From Negativicutes bacterium (GTDB lineage Bacteria; Bacillota; Negativicutes; Anaeromusales; Anaeromusaceae): a stretch of DNA of 64,000 nt. The position numbers and the translations under genes were made by a program. Location: contig SAAJ01000010.1 of NCBI GenBank assembly GCA_009929485.1, forward strand, positions 1 to 64,000, read 5' to 3'. The notes under the pieces were generated by a model. That model was not told the origin of the DNA and did not search any database. It saw only the letters and a program-made list of their open reading frames with translations. This document shows, one piece after another, positions 55,804-64,000 of this stretch; the first letter of the stretch is position 1, and every line of letters begins with the position of its first letter.

Positions 55804-56691
55804 ATGGAGAATTATGTGCAGCATTTCATTTCGTATTTAGCGAGCGAACGGGGGTTGGCCCAAAATACGCTGGAATCCTACGGCAGGGATTTACGGTACT
55901 TCCAACAGTATTTAGAAAACAACCGGCTTACCTTCGCCACTGGCTCCACAAACGAAATTATCCGCACCTACCTGGATGAACTCAAAAAACAGGGGAAGGC
56001 TGTTTCTACAATTTCTCGCAATTTAGCTGCACTCAAATCCTTTTACCAATATCTGCTGAAGGAACAGCATCTAGATGCGGATCCGGCATCGAAAATTGAA
56101 TCGCCTAAGTTGGAAAAAAAGCTTCCTCAAGTACTCAGCGTACAACAGGTGGAATTGCTGTTGAAACAGCCTAATATCAATTTGCCCGCTGGTTTGCGCG
56201 ATAAAGCCATGTTAGAACTGCTTTACGCCACAGGCATTCGGGTATCAGAATTGATAACTATCAATGTAAATGATGTAAATTTGGAACTTGGCTATATTAA
56301 ATGCTTTGGCCGAGGCGCCAAAGAGCGTGTTGTGCCGCTGGGTTCTATCGCCTCCAAGTGCGTAACTCAGTATTTGCGTAAAGGTCGTACGGCGTTGGTA
56401 CGAAGCAAACAAGAAGAAGCTATGTTTGTCAACCACCATGGCCGACGCTTAACGCGGCAGGGCTTTTGGAAAATCATTAAAAAATACGCCTTAGAGGCTC
56501 AGATTGACCAAAAAATCACGCCTCATACGCTGCGCCACTCTTTTGCTACTCATTTGCTGGAAAACGGCGCAGATTTGCGTTCGGTTCAGGAAATGCTGGG
56601 GCATGCGGATATCTCTACTACGCAGATTTATACACATGTCACTAAAAATCGTCTTAAAGAGGTTTATGACAAGGCCCACCCGCGGGCTTGA
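55804..56691 (+). CDS. xerD: Site-specific tyrosine recombinase XerD
   Basis: A 295-residue recombinase: SAM-like N-terminal DNA-binding domain (YVQHFISYLASERGL) and catalytic domain with the R in YATGIRVSEL, the HxxR in TPHTLRHSFATH, the second H in MLGHADIS, and the nucleophile Y in STTQIYTHV. It resolves chromosome dimers at dif with a XerC partner encoded elsewhere. Upstream and downstream context (EndoQ, deoB) is the conserved Firmicute order, and no phage genes are near, so this is a housekeeping recombinase. Confidence 0.93.
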   Translation: MENYVQHFISYLASERGLAQNTLESYGRDLRYFQQYLENNRLTFATGSTNEIIRTYLDELKKQGKAVSTISRNLAALKSFYQYLLKEQHLDADPASKIESPKLEKKLPQVLSVQQVELLLKQPNINLPAGLRDKAMLELLYATGIRVSELITINVNDVNLELGYIKCFGRGAKERVVPLGSIASKCVTQYLRKGRTALVRSKQEEAMFVNHHGRRLTRQGFWKIIKKYALEAQIDQKITPHTLRHSFATHLLENGADLRSVQEMLGHADISTTQIYTHVTKNRLKEVYDKAHPRA

Positions 56692-56791
56692 AAAAGAGTC
56701 GCGCTAAAAACGCAGCTAGGCAGGGCCGACGCAGACTGTTTGTCAGTTTGCCAAGGCTCTGTCCTGTTTTATGACATAAGGAGGAACAAGC

Positions 56792-57979
56792 ATGTTTCGA
56801 CGTATATTTTTGGTAGTTCTCGATAGTGTCGGTATTGGCGCGCTTCCTGATGCGCCTCGTTACGGCGATGCGGGAGCCCATACCTTGGGACATGTCGCCG
56901 CAGCGGCAAAAGGACTGCATTTGCCGCAACTGCAACGACTTGGCCTGGGACTGATTGATAAATTGCAGGGAATTCCTCCCTGCGATCATCCATTGGCGTC
57001 CTACGGAAAAATGGCCGAACGCTCCGTTAACAAGGACACTACGAGCGGTCATTGGGAATTGGCAGGCACTCCTGTAATGGAAGCGTTTCCCGTTTACCCG
57101 CAAGGCTTTCCAGAAGAAATTACCGAGCCTTTCTGTCAGCATATCGGCCGCGGCATTTTAGGAAACAAAGCGGCTTCCGGTACGGTAATCATTGAAGAAT
57201 TGGGCGAAGAGCATCTGCGCACAGGCTTTCCTATTGTCTACACTTCCGCAGACAGCGTGTTTCAGATTGCAGCGCACGAAGAAGTAGTGCCGCTGGAGCA
57301 ACTATTTGAATGGTGCCAAATAGCGCGTCAAGAGATTTTGACAGGAAAGCACGCCGTAGGGCGGGTTATTGCCAGACCTTTTATTGGAACTCCCGGACAG
57401 TTTTCTCGTACGCCTCACAGGCATGATTACAGTCTGCCTATGCCGCAGCCTAATTTATTCAGCCGTCTGACGGCAGCTGGTTTGACGACTGTAGCGTTGG
57501 GGAAGATCGGAGATATTTACGCTGGTCAAGCCTTCAATTATGCTGAAGGAACGCTTAATAACGAAGATGGCCTGAAAAAATTGCAAACTTGGATTTGCGA
57601 TCATGCCTGGAGCGGAGTGACGGTTCTAAACTTAGTTGATTTTGACATGCTCTATGGACATCGCAATGACGCTAAGGGCTACGCGGCCGCTTTAGAAGCG
57701 GTGGATCACCGCCTGACGGAACTTTTGCCACAGCTTGCCGGAGATGATTTGCTGCTGCTCACGGCGGACCACGGCTGCGATCCGTTGCACCCCGGCACCG
57801 ATCACACGCGCGAATATGTGCCGCTGCTGGCGTATTCTCCGCAGCGTATTGGAACTTCCCTGGGAACCCGCAACACCTTTGCGGACGTATCGGCTACTAT
57901 TCTGGAGAATTTCCGTTTAGAGCCCTTAGAAGCGGGGCTTAGCTTTCTTAACTTGCTGCAAGGGAGACATCCTGCATGA
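56792..57979 (+). CDS. deoB: Phosphopentomutase
   Basis: A 395-residue alkaline-phosphatase-superfamily enzyme with RIFLVVLDSVGIGALPDA at the start, the active-site threonine in NKDTTSGHWE and metal ligands in LTADHGCDPLHPGTDH. It interconverts (deoxy)ribose-1- and -5-phosphate. It starts behind AAGGAGGAAC and overlaps pdp by 4 bases. The two enzymes salvage pentose from nucleosides. Confidence 0.96.
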   Translation: MFRRIFLVVLDSVGIGALPDAPRYGDAGAHTLGHVAAAAKGLHLPQLQRLGLGLIDKLQGIPPCDHPLASYGKMAERSVNKDTTSGHWELAGTPVMEAFPVYPQGFPEEITEPFCQHIGRGILGNKAASGTVIIEELGEEHLRTGFPIVYTSADSVFQIAAHEEVVPLEQLFEWCQIARQEILTGKHAVGRVIARPFIGTPGQFSRTPHRHDYSLPMPQPNLFSRLTAAGLTTVALGKIGDIYAGQAFNYAEGTLNNEDGLKKLQTWICDHAWSGVTVLNLVDFDMLYGHRNDAKGYAAALEAVDHRLTELLPQLAGDDLLLLTADHGCDPLHPGTDHTREYVPLLAYSPQRIGTSLGTRNTFADVSATILENFRLEPLEAGLSFLNLLQGRHPA

Positions 57980-59307
57980 AATCAATGACACAGCTGATCA
58001 CCGACAAAAAAGCAGGTCTGGCGCACACGGAGAAAGAAGTGCAATGGCTTGTGGAGAACTACACAAACGACCACATTCCGGACTATCAAATGTCAGCCTG
58101 GTTAATGGCGGTTTGTTGGCAGGGGATGACTTTTGACGAAACAAAAGCGCTTACTTTAGCTATGATGCGCTCCGGGACCTGTCTGCAGTTGCACAGTGTA
58201 GGCAGACCTCTGATAGATAAGCACAGTACCGGCGGCGTGGCCGATACGACCACACTGGTGCTCGCGCCCCTATTGGCAGCAGCCGGCGCTGGGGTTGCGA
58301 AAATGTCGGGCAGAGGACTTGGCTTTACCGGCGGCACCATTGATAAACTGGAATCCATTCCTGGCTTTAGCGCCACTTTACAAGAAGAGCAGTTTCTGGC
58401 GCTTTTGCAAAAGCAAGGGCTGGCGTTAACCGCGCAAAGCGCCTCCATTGCGCCGGCAGACGGAAAAATGTACGCCCTGCGGGATGTTACGGCTACTGTT
58501 GACAGCCTGCCGCTCATTGCCGCTTCGGTTATGAGTAAAAAATTGGCCGCTGGCGCTGAGCATATCTTACTGGATGTCAAAGTAGGCCAGGGAGCATTCA
58601 TGCAAACCAAAGAAGCCGCTGTTGAATTGGCGCGTTACATGGTAGCCATTGGCCTAGGCGCGGGACGCAATGTGAAAGCGGTCCTTACCTCCATGGAGCA
58701 GCCTCTGGGCTTAGCAGTCGGCAATGCCTTAGAAGTTGCGGAAGCCATTGAAATTTTACGCGGCCGAGGGCCGTTGCGCTTGCGCCAGGTATGCTTGCGC
58801 CTGGCGGCGGAAGCGCTCTGCTTGGCAGGAATGGCGAAAACGCAGGACGAGGCAGATTTACAGCTCGCAGCGTTGTTGGATTCGGGCAAGGCGTTGGAAT
58901 GCTTTCGCCAGTGGATTCTTTCTCAAGGCGGCGCAGATATTGTTGCCACCCCAACGCTGCTGCCGCGGGCGGCCTTAGAGGAAGAACTGCTCAGCCCCTA
59001 TTCCGGCTATGTACAGCAGATTCAAGCCCGCATCATCGGCGAAGCCTCTGTAGCCTTAGGGGCGGGACGCCGTTATAAAGGAGAAACGTTGGATTTGGCT
59101 GCAGGCCTTGTTCTGGCATGCGAGCAGGGAGATTTCGTGCAAAAAGGGCAGAAGCTTGCCACGCTGCATGCCGCTTCCGCCGAAAAAATGGCAGCAGCCA
59201 AGAATATGCTTTCCACAGCCTTTGTGCTGAGCGAAACGCCGCCTCTTTCTTATCCTGATGTGCTGGGCTGGGTTGATGCTGACGGTTTTCATGCAGAAGC
59301 CGAGTAA
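57976..59307 (+). CDS. pdp: Pyrimidine-nucleoside phosphorylase
   Basis: A 443-residue member of the DeoA/Pdp family with the signature DKHSTGGVADTTTLVLAPLLAAAG and the substrate-binding SGRGLGFTGGTIDKLE. It splits uridine, thymidine or deoxyuridine with phosphate; deoB then converts the sugar phosphate. The N-terminus and length fit pyrimidine-nucleoside phosphorylase better than the E. coli thymidine phosphorylase, but specificity cannot be read from sequence alone. Confidence 0.92.
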   Translation: MKSMTQLITDKKAGLAHTEKEVQWLVENYTNDHIPDYQMSAWLMAVCWQGMTFDETKALTLAMMRSGTCLQLHSVGRPLIDKHSTGGVADTTTLVLAPLLAAAGAGVAKMSGRGLGFTGGTIDKLESIPGFSATLQEEQFLALLQKQGLALTAQSASIAPADGKMYALRDVTATVDSLPLIAASVMSKKLAAGAEHILLDVKVGQGAFMQTKEAAVELARYMVAIGLGAGRNVKAVLTSMEQPLGLAVGNALEVAEAIEILRGRGPLRLRQVCLRLAAEALCLAGMAKTQDEADLQLAALLDSGKALECFRQWILSQGGADIVATPTLLPRAALEEELLSPYSGYVQQIQARIIGEASVALGAGRRYKGETLDLAAGLVLACEQGDFVQKGQKLATLHAASAEKMAAAKNMLSTAFVLSETPPLSYPDVLGWVDADGFHAEAE

Positions 59308-59324
59308 GGGCCCCTTTTTCGTAG

Positions 59325-59354
59325 TTGGACGTAGTTCTGGCTTTATGGTAAAAT
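59325..59354 (+). promoter_or_regulatory. Candidate sigma-A promoter of the TagA gene
   Basis: TTGGAC (59325-59330) and TAAAAT (59349-59354) are 18 bases apart, shortly before the start at 59386. There is no clear terminator after pdp. Confidence 0.5.
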
Positions 59355-59385
59355 GAATACGAATTTTTGAAACTACGAGGACGCT

Positions 59386-60126
59386 ATGAAGCAAGAACGA
59401 AGTTGTATTACCATATTGGATATTCCCATTGACCGGTTGGATATGAATCAAGCTGCTCAGCAGGTGCAGAAGTTTACAGAAGAGAAAGATTCCTTTCATT
59501 TGGTAGCTACCGCCAATGCGGAAATGATCATGCAGGCGCAAGACGATCTTGAATTAAAAGAAATTCTCTGTTCCGCCGCGTTAGTCGTGCCGGACGGAGC
59601 GGGCGTGGTTTGGGCTGCTAGACATTATAATACGCCTTTAAAAGAACGGGTTGCCGGCTTTGATCTGGCGCAGAGGCTCTTAAGTGACGGCGTAAAGCAG
59701 GAGTATGGCTTCTTTTTTCTTGGTGCGGCTCCGGGAATAGCGGAAGCAGCTGCCGCCAGCGCCAGGAAAACGCATCCGAACCTGCGCATTCTCGGCTGCC
59801 GGGACGGATTTTTTAAAGAAGAAGATGAAGCAAAGCTGATCGAAGACATTAATGCCTCCGGCGCTACTATTCTTTTTGTAGCTTTGGGGGTGCCCCGCCA
59901 GGAGAAATGGCTGCGCCGTCATGCTGCGCAATTGCGCGTACCTGTAGCGATGGGCGTGGGGGGAACCTTTGATGTTATGGCGGGCCAGGTAACCAGGGCG
60001 CCGCAGTGGATGCAAAAAGCAGGCCTGGAGTGGCTGTACCGTCTTTTATGCCAACCAAGCCGTTGCCTGCGAATGCTGGCTTTACCTCGTTTCATTTGGC
60101 ATGTTTGCAGTAGGAAAAACAGTTAG
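59386..60126 (+). CDS. WecG/TagA/CpsF-family glycosyltransferase
   Basis: A 246-residue GT26 glycosyltransferase with the family pattern VATANAEMIMQAQDD, LVVPDGAGVVWAAR, FFLGAAPGIAEAAA and VALGVPRQEKWL, then GVGGTFDVMAGQVTRAPQWM. The C-terminal amphipathic/basic segment can bind the membrane. TagA adds N-acetylmannosamine to undecaprenyl-linked GlcNAc in wall teichoic acid, and WecG uses ManNAcA in enterobacterial common antigen. The substrate here is unknown. It lies beside phospholipid and glycosyltransferase genes, so an envelope glycan role is likely. Confidence 0.88.
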   Translation: MKQERSCITILDIPIDRLDMNQAAQQVQKFTEEKDSFHLVATANAEMIMQAQDDLELKEILCSAALVVPDGAGVVWAARHYNTPLKERVAGFDLAQRLLSDGVKQEYGFFFLGAAPGIAEAAAASARKTHPNLRILGCRDGFFKEEDEAKLIEDINASGATILFVALGVPRQEKWLRRHAAQLRVPVAMGVGGTFDVMAGQVTRAPQWMQKAGLEWLYRLLCQPSRCLRMLALPRFIWHVCSRKNS

Positions 60127-60152
60127 ACAACCTCGAAGGTATATATTATAAT
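60123..60152 (+). promoter_or_regulatory. Candidate promoter of psd-pssA
   Basis: TTAGAC (60123-60128), overlapping the TagA stop codon, and a perfect TATAAT (60147-60152) lie 18 bases apart. psd begins at 60230. Confidence 0.5.
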
Positions 60153-60229
60153 TATTTGAGAATATGGGCCACTTAAAGAAAGCCCTTTTCTTTTTGCCCC
60201 GACGAGGGCAGGAGGTGAAACGAAGTATA

Positions 60230-60868
60230 ATGACAACAGGCCTCATTGTAAAAGAGGGGTACCGTTATATTGCCTTTTTATTTCTCCTTACCGTTATGGT
60301 TGCCTTCTTTGCCGAACCGGTATGGAGCATTTTGCCAGGCGTACTGACTTTGTTTGTAACTTTTTTCTTTCGCAACCCGAATCGTGTTATTCCAACTGGG
60401 GATAATTTGGTGCTTTCCCCAGCCGACGGCAAAGTGATGAGTGTTTGCGAAGTGACTGATGAAGAATTTCTTCATACCCAAGGCACAAAAGTTACGATTT
60501 TCCTTTCCGTCTTTGACGTACATGTCAATCGCAGCCCCATTGGAGGGGAAATCAAGTATCAGCAGTATGTATGCGGTCGCTTCAAACCAGCCTATAAAGC
60601 TTCGGCAGGCTGTGAAAATGAACGCCATGCCATCGGTTTGGATAATGGACGCTTGCAGGTATTGGTCACACAAGTGGCCGGTCTTATTGCACGGCGCATC
60701 GTCTCCTGGGTTACTCTCGGCAGCCAGCTGCATTCCGGCGAATGCTTCGGCATGATTAAATTTGGCTCCTGTACGGAAATCATCATGCCTGCTGCAGTGG
60801 AAGTGCTGGTCAAAAAAGGAGATCGCGTTTATGGCGGCAAGACCATCATAGGGAGGTTACACGAGTGA
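60230..60868 (+). CDS. psd: Phosphatidylserine decarboxylase proenzyme (short type)
   Basis: A 212-residue proenzyme with N-terminal hydrophobic segments (residues about 12-45). The likely catalytic set is D66 in SPADGK, H98 in FDVHVN and the self-cleavage site G179-S180 in KFGSCTEIIMP. Cleavage before the serine would give a small C-terminal subunit of about 33 residues with a pyruvoyl group. It makes phosphatidylethanolamine from phosphatidylserine. The ATG at 60230 is preceded by AGGAGG. Its stop overlaps the pssA start, so the two enzymes are coupled. Confidence 0.93.
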   Translation: MTTGLIVKEGYRYIAFLFLLTVMVAFFAEPVWSILPGVLTLFVTFFFRNPNRVIPTGDNLVLSPADGKVMSVCEVTDEEFLHTQGTKVTIFLSVFDVHVNRSPIGGEIKYQQYVCGRFKPAYKASAGCENERHAIGLDNGRLQVLVTQVAGLIARRIVSWVTLGSQLHSGECFGMIKFGSCTEIIMPAAVEVLVKKGDRVYGGKTIIGRLHE

Positions 60869-61557
60869 AGTATTGGATTCCCAATGCCGTTACAGCCCTC
60901 AACCTAGTTCTGGGCATGATTTCTCTCGGCTTTACGATGCAGGGAGATTTCGTACCGGCTGGTTTTTTTATCGTCGCCGCTATGATTGCGGACGGTTTGG
61001 ATGGCAGGGTGGCACGGGCGCTTGGAGTCAGCAGCGAGTTTGGCAAGGAACTTGATTCGCTTTGCGATCTGGTTTCTTTTGGCGTTGCTCCGGCATTGCT
61101 GGCCTATCAGTTTGCGCTAAAGGAGTTTGGCTGGATTGGGTTTTCTGTTGCGATCTTCTTTGCTTTATGCGGCGCTTTACGCCTGGCGCGTTTCAACGTA
61201 AACACCACTACGGTCAAAGGGTATTTCATGGGTCTGCCCATTCCGGCAGGCGGCTGCCTGGTAGGTACTTTTGTGGCTCTCGGCTACAAGCCCAGCGGCT
61301 GGACATTTCCCATTCTGATTGCTATTTTCGCCTATTTAATGGTCAGTTCGGTTCATTACCCTGATTTCAAGGGGAAGGGAAATGAGCAGATTCACGCCAT
61401 TCCCGTTATATTGACTGCTGTCATGGCCGGTTATATTCTCTGGCATTCCCTAGAGGCCATTGTTTTTGTCATTTTCTTCTCTTATGCATTTTTTGGCGTG
61501 CTAAATTTTGCCTATGGACTTTTTGGACGCCAACGGATAACAGCAGCAAAGCAATAG
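60865..61557 (+). CDS. pssA: CDP-diacylglycerol-serine O-phosphatidyltransferase
   Basis: A 230-residue integral membrane enzyme with about seven helices and the CDP-alcohol phosphotransferase motif D43-x2-DG-x2-AR-x8-G-x3-D64-x3-D68. It makes phosphatidylserine, the substrate of the Psd enzyme encoded directly upstream. It starts with GTG within the psd stop. The C-terminus ends in a basic, likely cytoplasmic tail. Confidence 0.94.
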   Translation: MKYWIPNAVTALNLVLGMISLGFTMQGDFVPAGFFIVAAMIADGLDGRVARALGVSSEFGKELDSLCDLVSFGVAPALLAYQFALKEFGWIGFSVAIFFALCGALRLARFNVNTTTVKGYFMGLPIPAGGCLVGTFVALGYKPSGWTFPILIAIFAYLMVSSVHYPDFKGKGNEQIHAIPVILTAVMAGYILWHSLEAIVFVIFFSYAFFGVLNFAYGLFGRQRITAAKQ

Positions 61558-61603
61558 ACGGACACCATCTTAGAATTTTGGTGTGCGAAAAGGAGCGTCT
61601 CCC

Positions 61604-62887
61604 ATGAACTATATAATGGATATTATCATGATCCCCATTCAAGCAATGATTGCTTTTTTCAGCGTGTACTATTTTGTTCTCGCTTGTTTTGGTTTTTGGA
61701 AGAAAAAAGAAAAGAAAAATTTCCAACCGAAACATACTTTTGCCATTGTGGTTTCCGCCCATAATGAGGAATCGGTTATTGGGCAATTAGTAGAAAATTT
61801 GCATGTCTTGCGCTATCCTAAAGAGCTTTATGACATCTTTATTATCGCAGATAACTGCACAGACGCTACCGCGAAAGTAGCCCGCGAATACGGCGCTATT
61901 GTGCATGAACGCTTTGACAAGGAAATACGTGGCAAAGGCTTTGCCATGGAATGGATGTTCGCGCGGCTTTTTAAGATGAAACGCCAGTATGATGCCGTTG
62001 TGGTTTTTGATGCTGATAATCTGGTGCATCCAAATTTTCTTTTGGAAATGAATAATCGTTTGCAAAAAGGGGAGACCGTTATCCAGGGTTACATGGATGC
62101 AAAAAACCCCACAGATACCTGGATTTCCGGAACCTTTGCCATTGCCTTCTGGCTGATCGATCATATTTGGCATTTAGCCAAGTATAATATTGGTTTATCC
62201 AGTGTTCTAGGCGGCACGGGCATGTGCATTTCCACTAGTGTCCTGCGCCGTTTCGGCTGGGGCGCTACCTGTCTGACGGAAGACATGGAGTTTACCATGA
62301 AGGTCTTATTGAAAGGCATTCGTACTACCTGGGCCCATGATGCCATTGTTTACGATGAAAAACCGCTAACGTTCAAGCAGGCTTGGAATCAGCGCAAACG
62401 CTGGGCACAGGGACATTTCGACATTGCCGGACGCTATATTCCCACCATGATTAAGGAGGGCATCCGCCGCCGCGATATTCGTCTGTTGGACGGAGTGCTG
62501 CACTTGGTACAGCCGCACTTTTTGCTGATGTCTACATTCTTCGTTATTGCCAGTTATGCTGGTGCGGTTTATCCTTTTTACACGAATATTTTAGAGCGAG
62601 TTTTACCTCTTGAAGTTTGGACTATTCTCGCTTTTGGCCAATATATTTTCCCTGTCATTATTTTGGCCAAGATTCGAGCAAATTGGAAGTGCTGGCTGTA
62701 TCTGCTGATGTATCCTGTCTTTGTCTACAGTTGGATTCCCATCACCTTCCTGGGCTTTTTGCATCGGCACGAGCGCGTTTGGAGTCATACGCAGCATACC
62801 CGTGCACTTAGCTATCAGGACATGCTGATGAAAGCCAATGATGAATTCGCTAACGAGCCGGTATTCAGCAAACAAGCAGCGAAATAA
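61604..62887 (+). CDS. Membrane-bound family 2 glycosyltransferase
   Basis: A 427-residue protein: one N-terminal helix (about 8-28), a GT2 catalytic domain with VSAHNEESVI, ADNCTDAT, the metal-binding VFDADNLVHP, the acceptor-site TEDMEF and the processive-type QRKRWAQGHF, then three or so C-terminal helices. The D-D-D-QxxRW set resembles N-acetylglucosaminyl and cellulose-type synthases, so it may polymerise an extracellular glycan. The substrate is not evident. It lies after pssA and ends at a strong terminator. Confidence 0.88.
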   Translation: MNYIMDIIMIPIQAMIAFFSVYYFVLACFGFWKKKEKKNFQPKHTFAIVVSAHNEESVIGQLVENLHVLRYPKELYDIFIIADNCTDATAKVAREYGAIVHERFDKEIRGKGFAMEWMFARLFKMKRQYDAVVVFDADNLVHPNFLLEMNNRLQKGETVIQGYMDAKNPTDTWISGTFAIAFWLIDHIWHLAKYNIGLSSVLGGTGMCISTSVLRRFGWGATCLTEDMEFTMKVLLKGIRTTWAHDAIVYDEKPLTFKQAWNQRKRWAQGHFDIAGRYIPTMIKEGIRRRDIRLLDGVLHLVQPHFLLMSTFFVIASYAGAVYPFYTNILERVLPLEVWTILAFGQYIFPVIILAKIRANWKCWLYLLMYPVFVYSWIPITFLGFLHRHERVWSHTQHTRALSYQDMLMKANDEFANEPVFSKQAAK

Positions 62888-62889
62888 TT

Positions 62890-62920
62890 CAAAAAGAGGT
62901 GAGTCTAACTCACCTCTTTT
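62890..62920 (+). terminator. Terminator after the GT2 gene
   Basis: A perfect 13-bp stem (AAAAAGAGGTGAG with CTCACCTCTTTTT) with a five-base loop and T-run. The A-run on the left arm would also let it work on the other strand. Confidence 0.95.
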
Positions 62921-62966
62921 TCTCCATTTCAACAACACAATCTCTTAGAAAAGAAAGGAAAATAGT

Positions 62967-63353
62967 ATGTATGACTTAACGATAAGCCTCGATTTTGAAG
63001 CCGCGCATTGTATTCGCGAGTACCCCGGAAAGTGCCGTCGTCTGCACGGCCACAACTGGCGTGTTGAGGTTAGCGTCTGCGGTGAGACCTTAAATGAACT
63101 GGGCATGCTTGTCGATTTTCATGATCTTAAGGACGCTGCCAAAGGGGTTCTTAATGAACTGGATCATCATTATTTGAATGAATTGGAAGCTTTCAGCCAG
63201 TTGAATCCTACAGCGGAAAATTTGGCTCGTTATGTTTATGAAAAACTAGAACAATTGCCCCTGCTGCGTCAGGGGGATGTGTTTCTGACGCAGGTAAAAG
63301 TTTGGGAATCGCTTCATTCCGCTGTAGCTTATACTAAGGCACGGGCAAACTGA
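62967..63353 (+). CDS. queD: 6-carboxy-5,6,7,8-tetrahydropterin synthase QueD
   Basis: A 128-residue PTPS-fold enzyme; the zinc histidines are H14 (AAHCI), H27 and H29 (RLHGHN), with catalytic cysteine C23. It performs the second step from GTP to preQ0, upstream of the QueA/Tgt/QueH steps encoded at 8-12 kb. queC, queE and folE/queF are not in this window. AAGGAAAATAG is the ribosome site. surE follows 16 bp later. Confidence 0.94.
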   Translation: MYDLTISLDFEAAHCIREYPGKCRRLHGHNWRVEVSVCGETLNELGMLVDFHDLKDAAKGVLNELDHHYLNELEAFSQLNPTAENLARYVYEKLEQLPLLRQGDVFLTQVKVWESLHSAVAYTKARAN

Positions 63354-63369
63354 TAGGAGGCGCCTCTCT

Positions 63370-64000
63370 ATGCGTATATTACTGACAAACGACGATGGAA
63401 TTGACGCCTCCGGCATTCGCGCTTTATGGCAAGAGCTTTCTCCTTGGGCGGATGTAATTGTTGCCGCCCCGGACCGAGAGCGAAGCGCTACCAGCCAGGC
63501 CATTACTGTGACCCATCCCATTCGCGTGGATCGCCATGTTGTAAAAGAAGACGGCATTAAAGCCTGGCGAATCGGGGGTACGCCTACAGATTGTGTGAAA
63601 ATTGCACTGGAAGCGCTCCTTAGCGAGACACCGGACCTGGTCATTTCCGGTATCAATCACGGCCCTAACTTAGGCACGGATGTGCTTTATTCCGGTACGG
63701 TCAGCGCTGCTATGGAAGGTTCCCTGCATGGTATTCCGTCCTTGGCGGTCTCTCTTAATGCTTGGAGCCATGGCGATTTCAAAAGCGCAGCCAAAATCAC
63801 GAGACGCATTCTGGAAACCATAATTCTACCGCATCAACTGCAGCCTGGAATGCTGCTGAACCTCAACATTCCGGCGCTGCCGGAAGCGGAGCTTAAAGGA
63901 GTCGCTGTTACCAAACTGGGTGTGCGCCAATATACAAATACCTTTGAACGTCGTCTTGATCCCCGCGGACGCATTTACTATTGGATGGGAGGCGAAGTGT
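63370..64000 (+). CDS. surE: 5'/3'-nucleotidase SurE (partial, 3' end outside window)
   Basis: The first 210 residues of SurE, cut off by the window edge. The N-terminus MRILLTNDDGIDASGI carries the metal-binding Asp-Asp; the phosphate-site serine is in RERSATSQAIT and the asparagine in SGINHGPNLG. It dephosphorylates nucleoside monophosphates and is often linked to stationary-phase survival. The typical family length is about 250 residues, so only about 40 are missing. GGAGGCGCC precedes the ATG. Confidence 0.95.
   Translation, partial: MRILLTNDDGIDASGIRALWQELSPWADVIVAAPDRERSATSQAITVTHPIRVDRHVVKEDGIKAWRIGGTPTDCVKIALEALLSETPDLVISGINHGPNLGTDVLYSGTVSAAMEGSLHGIPSLAVSLNAWSHGDFKSAAKITRRILETIILPHQLQPGMLLNLNIPALPEAELKGVAVTKLGVRQYTNTFERRLDPRGRIYYWMGGEV

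Noticed and set aside
55804-56691. XerD-like recombinase as a phage or island integrase
   Set aside because: The flanking genes are in conserved housekeeping order, with no attachment repeats or phage genes.
56715-56767. Terminator between xerD and deoB
   Set aside because: A hairpin can be drawn with several G-T pairs, but the stem is interrupted and the T-run short, so it is not listed.
59306-59320. Terminator after pdp
   Set aside because: AAGGG and CCCTT are too close to form a hairpin loop, so the T-run has no usable stem.

Overview
The window looks like core chromosome of an anaerobic Firmicute. The most likely group is Negativicutes of the Sporomusa/Anaeromusa type; this is an inference from gene order and content, not from a database match. 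Pointers are the Bacillus/Clostridium-style blocks ruvCAB-queA-tgt-yajC-secDF, recJ-rel-dtd, hisS-aspS, aspS-6S RNA-tcdA, iscS-mnmA-alaS-ireB-ruvX-mltG-trmR-trhP, aroQ-pepP-efp, nusB-xseAB-ispA-dxs-tlyA-nadK-argR-recN and nudF-endoQ-xerD-deoB-pdp, together with oxygen-sensitive [FeFe]-hydrogenase proteins and a phosphatidylserine/phosphatidylethanolamine gene pair. Every protein gene lies on the + strand, and many neighbours overlap by 1-20 bases, so long co-transcribed units are likely. No prophage, transposase or CRISPR array is visible.

Layout. 1-214: the 3' end of a 5S rRNA gene, tRNA-Asn and a terminator, i.e. the end of an rRNA operon. 293-4990: a four-gene [FeFe]-hydrogenase cassette (thioredoxin-like [2Fe-2S] protein, PAS-bearing hydrogenase-like sensor, PP2C/SpoIIE phosphatase, group-B-like hydrogenase). 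5057-15229: yebC, Holliday-junction genes ruvCAB, queuosine genes queH/queA/tgt with a SpoIID-like protein between them, then yajC-secDF with a folate-salvage gene inserted. 15398-25809: recJ, bifunctional (p)ppGpp enzyme, dtd, a metallo-hydrolase, fur, hemZ, hisS, aspS. 25810-26199: 6S RNA with its own sigma-A promoter. 26200-31625: tcdA, rarA, an IscR-like regulator with a palindromic candidate operator, iscS, iscU, mnmA. 31626-32024: dispersed repeat, a nested palindromic element and the consensus alaS promoter. 32025-41283: alaS, ireB, ruvX, DUF1292, mltG, trmR, trhP, DUF4911, aroQ, an aminopeptidase and efp. 41434-42643: Asp23/AmaP/DUF2273 envelope-stress cluster. 42667-53115: nusB, a TsaD paralogue, xseAB, ispA, dxs, tlyA, nadK, mnmM, argR (with an ARG box) and recN. 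53220-64000: a P-loop protein, NUDIX hydrolase, EndoQ-like nuclease, xerD, nucleoside catabolism (deoB, pdp), a TagA-type glycosyltransferase, psd-pssA, a membrane GT2, queD and the 5' part of surE.

How the genes fit together. Three themes stand out. First, anticodon wobble chemistry is dense: queH, queA, tgt and queD for queuosine, iscS/mnmA and mnmM for 2-thio and methylaminomethyl uridine, trhP/trmR for methoxyuridine, and tcdA for cyclic t6A. Second, DNA repair and recombination is repeated along the window (ruvABC, recJ, rarA, ruvX, xseAB, recN, endoQ, xerD). Third, the hydrogenase cassette links two H-cluster proteins to a Ser/Thr phosphatase; of all loci here it looks most like an under-described signalling system. 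The most unusual non-coding DNA is the repeat family built on GGAGTA units (28249, 31648, 50649-50789) and the nested inverted repeat at 31741-31915.
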